Assembly: GCA_038138145.1 (NCBI GenBank) | Contig: JAYQDD010000009.1 | Span: 1 to 64,000, forward strand | Length of the DNA stretch: 64,000 nt | Direction: 5' to 3' | DNA from: UBA3537 sp038138145 | GTDB lineage: Bacteria; Bacteroidota; Bacteroidia; Flavobacteriales; Flavobacteriaceae | Shown: positions 58,016 to 64,000 of the stretch, piece after piece | Layout: each line of letters opens with the position of its first letter | Numbering within the stretch: the first letter of the stretch is position 1 | Notes under the pieces: model-generated | Seen by the model: only the letters and a program-made list of their open reading frames with translations | The model's database searches: none | What the model was told of the DNA's origin: nothing | Made by a program: the position numbers and the translations under genes

Positions 58016-59572
58016 ATGAATCATTTACATCCTTTAAAAAATTTAAAAGCTGATATTCCAGCAAGTATTGTCGTATTTTTTGTTGCGCTACCCCTTTGTT
58101 TGGGTATAGCACTTGCAAGTGGAGCACCATTATTTTCTGGACTAATCGCAGGTATCGTTGGCGGAATTGTTGTCGGTATGCTTAGTGGCTCTGCCATTGG
58201 CGTTAGTGGTCCAGCAGCAGGTTTGGCAGCCATTGTTTTAGTCGCCATAAGCACTTTGGGCGGTTTCGAAAACTTTCTCCTTGCTGTTGTTTTAGGCGGG
58301 ATTATCCAAGTTGCTTTTGGTATATTAAAAGCAGGCGTTATTGGCTACTACTTCCCCTCTTCTGTCATCAAAGGCATGCTTACTGGTATTGGAATTATAA
58401 TTGTTATCAAACAAATTCCTTTCTTCTTTGGCTATGATAAAGCGCTCGCTACAGATGCGCATTTTACAGAACTGCTAAATTACATCAGCCCAGGAGCAAC
58501 GCTCATTGCCTTAATTGGATTAGCCATTCTAATTATTTGGAATGTCTGGCTCTCCAAATCTTATAAAGTATTTCAAATTGTTCAAGGACCTGTAGTGGCG
58601 GTGGCGGTAGGGATTATTTATTACATCCTAACAAAAGATAGCACCACTTGGTCAGTAGATCAAAGTATGCTTGTAAGTGTTCCTACTCCGGAAAATTTAT
58701 CCTCCTTTTTAGGTCAATTTAGTACGCCTAATTTTGATCAAATTAGCAATCCACAAATTTGGGTAACTGCTTTTACAATTGCCTTAGTAGCAAGTTTAGA
58801 AACCCTATTGTGTGTTGAAGCTACCGATAAATTGGACCCAAGAAAAAGGGTAACACCAACCAATAGAGAACTTATTGCTCAAGGTTCAGGAAACATTATT
58901 TCTGGACTTATTGGCGGGTTACCTATTACACAAGTTATTGTTAGAAGTTCAGCCAATATACAATCTGGAGGTAAAACTAAAACCTCTGCAATTGTTCATG
59001 GATTTTTATTATTACTTTCTGTTTTAATCATCCCTACATTGCTCAACAAAATACCATTGTCTGTATTAGCAGCGGTCCTCTTTATTGTTGGTTACAAGTT
59101 GGCCAAACCTACCTTGTTTGTTACCATCTACAAACAAGGTTGTAAACAATTTGTTCCTTTTATTGTAACTGTCGTGGGTATTATATTTACCGATTTGCTT
59201 GTCGGAATTGGGCTCGGCTTAGCTGTTGGAATTATTGTGATTCTGATCAAAAGCTACCAAAACTCACACTTCCTTCATATTGAAGACAAAAGCAATGGGG
59301 CCAAAAAAGTAAAAATGACTCTTGCTGAAGAAGTTACCTTTATAAACAAAGGCGCAATCCTAAAAGAATTGGAGCATATCGATAAAGATTCCGCCTTGGA
59401 AATTGATGTCCGAAAAACACGTTTTTTGGATTATGACATCATTGAAATTTTGGAAGATTTTTCATTAAAAGCAAAAAACCGATCAATTGATATAACTTTA
59501 ATTTCAGAACGAGGTACCGTAAAAAATCCAGACAGTTTTATTGAATTTTTTAAACTCAGACCCTCTGCTTAA
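58016..59572 (+). CDS. SulP-family anion transporter, probable bicarbonate importer
   Basis: The 518-residue SulP (SLC26-type) membrane protein has about 14 hydrophobic segments. It begins HPLKNLKADIPASIVVFFVALPLCLGIALASGAP and has GPAAGLAAIV, GMLTGIGIIIVIKQIPFFFG, the conserved ASLETLLCVEATDKLDP, GLIGGLPITQVIVRSSAN and TDLLVGIGLGLAVGI, described in parts. The last ~95 residues form a cytoplasmic STAS-like domain (LEIDVRKTRFLDYDIIEIL). Directly followed by a beta-carbonic anhydrase (35 bp), which points to bicarbonate rather than sulfate. Transport direction and coupling ion are inferred. Confidence 0.88.
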   Translation: MNHLHPLKNLKADIPASIVVFFVALPLCLGIALASGAPLFSGLIAGIVGGIVVGMLSGSAIGVSGPAAGLAAIVLVAISTLGGFENFLLAVVLGGIIQVAFGILKAGVIGYYFPSSVIKGMLTGIGIIIVIKQIPFFFGYDKALATDAHFTELLNYISPGATLIALIGLAILIIWNVWLSKSYKVFQIVQGPVVAVAVGIIYYILTKDSTTWSVDQSMLVSVPTPENLSSFLGQFSTPNFDQISNPQIWVTAFTIALVASLETLLCVEATDKLDPRKRVTPTNRELIAQGSGNIISGLIGGLPITQVIVRSSANIQSGGKTKTSAIVHGFLLLLSVLIIPTLLNKIPLSVLAAVLFIVGYKLAKPTLFVTIYKQGCKQFVPFIVTVVGIIFTDLLVGIGLGLAVGIIVILIKSYQNSHFLHIEDKSNGAKKVKMTLAEEVTFINKGAILKELEHIDKDSALEIDVRKTRFLDYDIIEILEDFSLKAKNRSIDITLISERGTVKNPDSFIEFFKLRPSA

Positions 59573-59607
59573 CTCATAATTCTACAAATACATAAAAACA
59601 AAACACA

Positions 59608-60234
59608 ATGAACGCACACACTAAAGAAACACAAAACCAAATGACACCAATAAGTGCACTTGCCGCACTTAAAGAAGGAAATACACGATTTGTTAATGGT
59701 GCTCAAGCACAAAGAGACCTCATGAAACAAGTGGAACAAACAAGTACTGGACAATATCCTTTTGCAACGGTACTGAGCTGTATTGACTCTAGAGTTTCTT
59801 CTGAACATATTTTTGATCAAGGAATGGGCGATATTTTCAGCGTAAGGATTGCAGGAAATTTCGTAAATGAAGATATTTTAGGCAGTATGGAATTTGCATG
59901 TAAGCTTGCAGGAACTAAACTAGTTGTTGTCCTTGGGCATACGGCTTGTGGCGCGGTCAAAGGGGCATGTGACCATGCTCGTCTTGGAAATCTTACTGCA
60001 TTAATTAACAAAATTGAACCTGCTGTAGAAGCTGTTACAGAACCGCAAGACGAAAGTCAAAGAACTTCTGCAAATATTGATTTTGTAAATGAAGTGGCTA
60101 AGAAAAATGTAGTCATGACCATAGACAACATCCGTTCATCAAGTCAAGTACTAAAAGACATGGAAGATGCTGGAGAAATTCAAATTATTGGCGGAATGTA
60201 TGACATTAAAACCGGTCAAGTAAACTTTTTTTAA
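59608..60234 (+). CDS. Beta-class carbonic anhydrase
   Basis: Interconverts CO2 and bicarbonate. The 208-residue protein has the zinc ligands in VLSCIDSRVSSEHIF (Cys, with the Asp-Arg dyad) and VVLGHTACGAVKGAC (His and Cys), plus DIFSVRIAGNFV, the substrate-side strand. No signal peptide, so it is cytosolic. Its place right after the SulP transporter suggests it equilibrates imported bicarbonate for anaplerotic carboxylation or pH balance. The DUF2490 gene starts 3 bp after its stop. Confidence 0.95.
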   Translation: MNAHTKETQNQMTPISALAALKEGNTRFVNGAQAQRDLMKQVEQTSTGQYPFATVLSCIDSRVSSEHIFDQGMGDIFSVRIAGNFVNEDILGSMEFACKLAGTKLVVVLGHTACGAVKGACDHARLGNLTALINKIEPAVEAVTEPQDESQRTSANIDFVNEVAKKNVVMTIDNIRSSSQVLKDMEDAGEIQIIGGMYDIKTGQVNFF

Positions 60235-60237
60235 ATC

Positions 60238-60918
60238 ATGAGATTGAATAAAGCCCTATGCATTGGCCTCCTTTTTTGGGGGTCAATGTTTCTTGGAGCA
60301 CAAAATGATACAGGGAACTGGCTTATGTATTTTGGCACCAATAAAATCAGTGAAAAATTTAGTATTCACACCGAAGCACAATACCGAAATCATACCATTA
60401 GCCCTACAAATGTAGAACAGCTTTTACTTCGGACTGGATTGAATTATCATTTCAAACCCAACGCCTCTGCCACATTTGGCTATGCGCATATTGGAAACTA
60501 TGACTATGAATCCGATCGCAAGAGTCCAGAAGTTGAAGAACACCGGATTTGGCAACAATTTTTGACGACAAACGCGATTGGCCGTGTAAAGTTCGAACAC
60601 CGATACCGGTTAGAAGAGCGCTATGTTGAAGATGATTTCAGAATGAGGTTTCGCTACCGACTGATGCTTTTTCTACCCATAAATCGTCCAAAAATTGAAA
60701 CAGGGACATTGTACTTGGGCGTTTATGATGAACTCTTCATCAATGATAAACGTACTTTTTTTGACCGCAATCGTCTCTATGGAGGATTTGGCTATCAATA
60801 TGCAGACAACATCCATTTTCAGGTTGGGCTATTGCGTCAGGAAGTACAAAAATCAGCCAAAACATTTTTACAGTTTGGCCTAATTTTCAATACGGATTTA
60901 AGAGGAACTGACAACTAA
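60238..60918 (+). CDS. DUF2490 outer-membrane protein
   Basis: The 226-residue protein has a signal peptide (LCIGLLFWGSMFLGAQ) and then the DUF2490 pattern: TGNWLMYFGTNKISEKFSIHTEAQYRNH, RIWQQFLTTN, KFEHRYRLEERYVEDDFRMRFRYRL and YLGVYDELFIN, ending in alternating strands (LQFGLIFNTDL) of an outer-membrane barrel, quoted in parts. Function not established. Cotranscribed with the carbonic anhydrase (3 bp). Its stop codon overlaps the stop of convergent argH in the four bases CTAA. Confidence 0.8.
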   Translation: MRLNKALCIGLLFWGSMFLGAQNDTGNWLMYFGTNKISEKFSIHTEAQYRNHTISPTNVEQLLLRTGLNYHFKPNASATFGYAHIGNYDYESDRKSPEVEEHRIWQQFLTTNAIGRVKFEHRYRLEERYVEDDFRMRFRYRLMLFLPINRPKIETGTLYLGVYDELFINDKRTFFDRNRLYGGFGYQYADNIHFQVGLLRQEVQKSAKTFLQFGLIFNTDLRGTDN

Positions 60919-62195
60919 TCTAAACTTGGAAACTTGGCCTTGATTTTATCTAAAGCTAAGTTATCAATGCTACCAATGTGTGTGTGTTTTTGGCGCACAT
61001 CAGAAACATAGGTTCCCTTTTGAACTTGTTCGCCAATGGTCTTATAAGCCGATCTAAACGTTGCACCACTTTGCACCAAAGCATTTATACTGTCTACAGT
61101 AAATAAGTATTTGTATTTTTCGTCATTTAAATCCACCGATTTTACCTCAATATGTTGCAACCCATAATCAAAAATGGACAACACCGTTTTAATGGTTTCA
61201 AATGCAGAAATCATTGGCGATTTCAACAATTGAAAATCACGATGGTAACCACTTGGCAGGTTGTTTGTCATCAGTTGTATTTGAGAAGGTAAACTTTGTA
61301 GATGATTACATTTTGCACGAATTAACTCAAAAACATCTGGATTTTTTTTGTGTGGCATAATGCTGCTTCCTGTTGTGAGTTGGTCTGGAAAACTAATAAA
61401 TCCAAAATTTTGACTCATGTACAAACAAATATCCATAGCAAACTTTGAAAGAGTAAATGCTAAATTCCCTAAACTTGAAGCAATGATTTGTTCATTTTTC
61501 CCTCGCGCCATTTGAGCTGAAACAACATTGTACTTTAGTTCAGAGAAATCCAGTAAGGCAGTGGTCAACTTTCGGTCTATAGGAAATGAACTTCCATAAC
61601 CCGCCGCAGAACCCAAAGGGTTTTGGTCAACAATTTTTTGAGCCGATTGAAGCAGCAAAACATCATCGATAAGCGTTTCTGCATAGGCCGAAAACCAAAG
61701 CCCAAAAGAGGATGGCATTGCCACTTGAAGATGGGTATATCCTGGTAATAATTCTGACTTATGCTGATCGGCCAAAGACATTAGGGTATCAAACAAGACT
61801 TTGATTTGTCTTTGAACAGTATTTAAATTGTCTTTGTAATACAATTGCAACGCCACCAATACCTGATCATTTCTTGAACGAGCTGTATGTATTTTATTTC
61901 CAGCTTCTCCAATACGTTGCGTTAGCTCAAACTCAATTTTGGAGTGTACGTCTTCAAAATCATCTTCTATTTTAAACGCTCCTGCGTCTACTTCTTTTTG
62001 AAGTTCGGCAATAGCATGTTCTACTTGTTTGAGTTCATTCTTGTCCAAAATTTCTACCTGTGCCAACATTTTGGCATGAGCCAGAGAAGCACGTAAATCA
62101 TAAGACGCAATGTGTAAATCTATGGCTCGATCATCACCAACTGTGAAGGCCTCAATAGTTTTGTCTATAGAAATTCCTTTGTCCCAAAGTTTCAT
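60915..62195 (-). CDS. argH: Argininosuccinate lyase
   Basis: ArgH splits argininosuccinate to arginine and fumarate, the last step of arginine synthesis. The 426-residue protein (slightly short of the common ~460) has ASYDLRASLAHAKML, DVHSKIEFELTQRIGEAGNKIHTARSRNDQV with the substrate residues, GYTHLQVAMPSSFG, NPLGSAAGYGSSFPIDR, and the fumarase/aspartase signature GSSIMPHKKNPD with the catalytic Ser loop. It starts 4 bp after the M20 deacylase in the argB-argE-argH order. No terminator lies between it and the convergent DUF2490 gene. Confidence 0.96.
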   Translation of the reverse strand: MKLWDKGISIDKTIEAFTVGDDRAIDLHIASYDLRASLAHAKMLAQVEILDKNELKQVEHAIAELQKEVDAGAFKIEDDFEDVHSKIEFELTQRIGEAGNKIHTARSRNDQVLVALQLYYKDNLNTVQRQIKVLFDTLMSLADQHKSELLPGYTHLQVAMPSSFGLWFSAYAETLIDDVLLLQSAQKIVDQNPLGSAAGYGSSFPIDRKLTTALLDFSELKYNVVSAQMARGKNEQIIASSLGNLAFTLSKFAMDICLYMSQNFGFISFPDQLTTGSSIMPHKKNPDVFELIRAKCNHLQSLPSQIQLMTNNLPSGYHRDFQLLKSPMISAFETIKTVLSIFDYGLQHIEVKSVDLNDEKYKYLFTVDSINALVQSGATFRSAYKTIGEQVQKGTYVSDVRQKHTHIGSIDNLALDKIKAKFPSLD

Positions 62196-62198
62196 CGT

Positions 62199-63266
62199 TT
62201 AAAGTATTTTTGTTAATAATTGGATATAAAGCGCTATCCCTTCTTCAATTTCTTCAATAAAAATAAATTCATCTGCAGTATGGGATCGAGTGCTGTCGCC
62301 AGGGCCTAATTTCAAAGAAGGACAACTTAACACCGCTTGATCGGATAAGGTAGGTGAACCGTAGGTTTCTCGACCTAACTCAATCCCCGCCAAAACTAAC
62401 GGATGGGTTTGTGGAATCGAGGACGAATTTAAATTCGTGCTTCGGGGCGTTACAATAGCATTGGGCAAATGTTTTTGGATGATTTCTACCACCTCAGCAT
62501 TTGAATAACAGTCATTCACACGAATATCCACAACCATTGAAACTTTGGCAGGGATAGCATTGTGTTGTTGGCCAGCATTGATCTGAGTAAGGGTCATTTT
62601 GACGTTTCCAAGGGTGCTCGATTGTTTTTCAAACTTAAAATTCTTAATCCACTCCATCACTGGAATGGCATTATAAAGTGCATTGTCGTTATTGGGATGT
62701 GCCGCATGACCAGGAGTACCTAAAACCTCAACATCAAAAACAACTAATCCTTTTTCTGCAATAGCCAATTGCATTTGCGTAGGTTCTCCAACAATAGCAA
62801 CATCAATTTTTGGAAGCACATCAAGCATGCTGTTCAGACCATTTGGCCCACTGCTTTCCTCTTCGGCAGATCCTACAAATACAAGGTTATAATTCAAAGA
62901 TTCTTTATTATAAAAATAAGTGAATGTCGCCAAAAGAGACACCAAACAACCCCCTGCATCGTTGCTCCCAAGCCCAAATAATTTACCTGATTCTACATGC
63001 GCATCAAAAGGGTTTTTTGTGTAGCCACTGTTTGGTTTCACGGTGTCATGATGAGAATTGAGTAAAAGTGTGGGTTTTGCTGTGTCAAAAGATTTATTTG
63101 TTGCCCAAACGTTATTTTGATGACGATTGTAAGGTATTTCAAACCTTTGAAACCATTGTTCCAAAAGTTGAGCGGTGGGGTCTTCTTCTGATGAAAAAGA
63201 AGGAGTCCTAATTAAATTTTTCAGTAATTCTATAGCTGAATTCGTGAGCGCATCTATATTCATCAT
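62199..63266 (-). CDS. argE: M20-family N-acyl amino acid deacylase (ArgE-like)
   Basis: The 355-residue zinc peptidase-fold enzyme would remove the N-acyl group in arginine synthesis. Metal-site motifs: LLNSHHDTVKPN (His-Asp), GLGSNDAGGCLVSLL (bridging Asp), GSAEEESSGPNG (Glu-Glu), VGEPTQ, and RSHTADEFI (last His). A dimerisation lid lies at ~165-270. I start at the first ATG of the MM pair, which overlaps the argB stop as ATGA; the earlier ATG at 63326 lies inside argB. In Bacteroidota the substrate may be N-acyl-citrulline rather than N-acetylornithine because carbamoylation precedes deacylation (family knowledge). Confidence 0.9.
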   Translation of the reverse strand: MMNIDALTNSAIELLKNLIRTPSFSSEEDPTAQLLEQWFQRFEIPYNRHQNNVWATNKSFDTAKPTLLLNSHHDTVKPNSGYTKNPFDAHVESGKLFGLGSNDAGGCLVSLLATFTYFYNKESLNYNLVFVGSAEEESSGPNGLNSMLDVLPKIDVAIVGEPTQMQLAIAEKGLVVFDVEVLGTPGHAAHPNNDNALYNAIPVMEWIKNFKFEKQSSTLGNVKMTLTQINAGQQHNAIPAKVSMVVDIRVNDCYSNAEVVEIIQKHLPNAIVTPRSTNLNSSSIPQTHPLVLAGIELGRETYGSPTLSDQAVLSCPSLKLGPGDSTRSHTADEFIFIEEIEEGIALYIQLLTKIL

Positions 63267-64000
63267 AACGTTAAAGTTGTATAGTTTGTAGAACGGTTTG
63301 AAAGCATGCTTGACTGACCAATACATACTTTAGAAACTTGACCTTCAAGTGCGTCAAAACAATTTTTTAATTTGGGCAACATACCGTCGGATATAATGCC
63401 AGACTTCAAAAGGTCTTTATACATTGATTGATCAATTGATTTAATGATTGAAGAGGGTATATCTTTATCGCTCAAAACACCTTGCTTTTCAAAACAATAG
63501 TACAAGGTAACTTCAAAATCCGATACTAAAGCAGTGGCTAATGTCGCCGCAATCGTATCGGCATTCGTATTAAGCAATTGACCCTTTTTATCATGGGTAA
63601 TTGCAGAAAAAACAGGAACCATATCAGCATTTAACAACAATGAAATATAGCTTGAGTTAATCGATTGAATATCGCCTACAAAACCAAAATCAATGTCAGA
63701 AACAGGGCGTTTGTTGGATTGAATAGTATTGGCATCTGCCCCAGAACACCCCACTGCATTACAATTTAGCCCTTGAAGATCAGCGACAATTGAAGTATTG
63801 ATTTTCCCCGCATAAACCATTGTAATAACGTCCAGAGTTTTGGCATCTGTGATGCGTCGCCCATTGACCATATGAACGTTTAATTGCATTTGTTTAGCTA
63901 ATGCTGAGGCCGATTTTCCTCCGCCATGCACTAAAATTTTAAGCCCTTCTAATTTAGAAAAATCGCTTAAAAAGTCCTTTTTAGCTTTAGGGTCATCGAG
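63263..64000 (-). CDS. argB: N-acetylglutamate kinase (or N-succinylglutamate kinase), 5' partial
   Basis: The frame is open to the window edge; at least 23 further codons precede the GTG that encodes Val of LVHGGGKSASALAKQ, so the N-terminus is beyond 64000. The HGGGKSASA nucleotide loop, LNCNAVGCSGADANTI, PVFSAITHDKKGQLLNTNADTIAATLA and the C-terminal SGIISDGMLPKLKNCFDAL are characteristic of the amino-acid kinase fold in ArgB. It phosphorylates the gamma-carboxyl of N-acylglutamate. In Bacteroidota with the succinylated route the acyl group may be succinyl; the sequence here does not decide. Coupled to the M20 gene by a 4-bp overlap. Confidence 0.93.
   Translation of the reverse strand, partial: LDDPKAKKDFLSDFSKLEGLKILVHGGGKSASALAKQMQLNVHMVNGRRITDAKTLDVITMVYAGKINTSIVADLQGLNCNAVGCSGADANTIQSNKRPVSDIDFGFVGDIQSINSSYISLLLNADMVPVFSAITHDKKGQLLNTNADTIAATLATALVSDFEVTLYYCFEKQGVLSDKDIPSSIIKSIDQSMYKDLLKSGIISDGMLPKLKNCFDALEGQVSKVCIGQSSMLSNRSTNYTTLTL

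Overview
This window looks like a chromosomal segment of a marine member of the Flavobacteriaceae (Bacteroidota). The sequence is AT-rich. It carries the Bacteroidota promoter -7 motif TAnnTTTG many times. It encodes a type IX secretion type-B sorting domain, a SusC/SusD polysaccharide utilization locus (PUL), GLPGLI-family proteins, a fused DAHP synthase/chorismate mutase, and a membrane pyrophosphatase. Most genes are core housekeeping; the accessory parts are the PUL (41-56 kb) and a bicarbonate/carbonic-anhydrase module (56.9-60.9 kb). One 10-N run at 24361-24370 interrupts a gene, so this is a draft assembly. Genes at both window edges are cut.

Layout. 1-8 kb: end of a repetitive secreted adhesin, two outer-membrane beta-barrel proteins, then xth, an OmpA-like lipoprotein and an aldo/keto reductase. 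8-13.3 kb (minus strand): rlmN, queA, aroA, a MazG-like pyrophosphohydrolase, dtd, rsgA. 13.4-17.5 kb (minus): a compact Phe/Tyr operon, pheA-aminotransferase-tyrA-DAHP synthase/chorismate mutase. It is preceded by what I read as a classical transcription attenuator: a 25-codon leader peptide with nine aromatic residues in eleven, then overlapping antiterminator and terminator hairpins. 17.6-21 kb: a GIN-domain lipoprotein and a PagL-like lipid A deacylase, then metK behind a SAM-II-like aptamer. 21-25.6 kb: an outer-membrane receptor-like beta-barrel with two GLPGLI paralogues. 25.6-37.5 kb: deoxynucleoside kinase, hppA, pdhB, etfBA, a bifunctional nuclease, nupC, thyA, folA, fabD, lspA. 37.5-41.3 kb: an amidohydrolase, a sugar aminotransferase and the Kdo transferase waaA.

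41.2-56.3 kb is a PUL with two GH16 enzymes, one GH3 enzyme, SusC, SusD, two surface glycan-binding lipoproteins and a one-component membrane regulator. The enzyme set fits laminarin or another beta-1,3/1,6-glucan: GH16 lipoproteins cut the chain at the surface, SusCD imports oligomers, and GH3 with the second GH16 finish the job. The 600-bp gap upstream of the regulator holds palindromes and a candidate small RNA with its own promoter and a UUCG-loop terminator. Then follow a TetR-like regulator with a likely operator in its own promoter, a small membrane protein, a SulP transporter, a beta-carbonic anhydrase and a DUF2490 protein. The window ends in argH-argE-argB (minus).

The most interesting items are the aromatic leader-peptide attenuator, the SAM-II-like element with its conflicting hairpin, the 24-bp perfect palindrome between pdhB and etfB, and the small-RNA candidate beside the PUL. 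All family assignments come from reading motifs; no database search was run.
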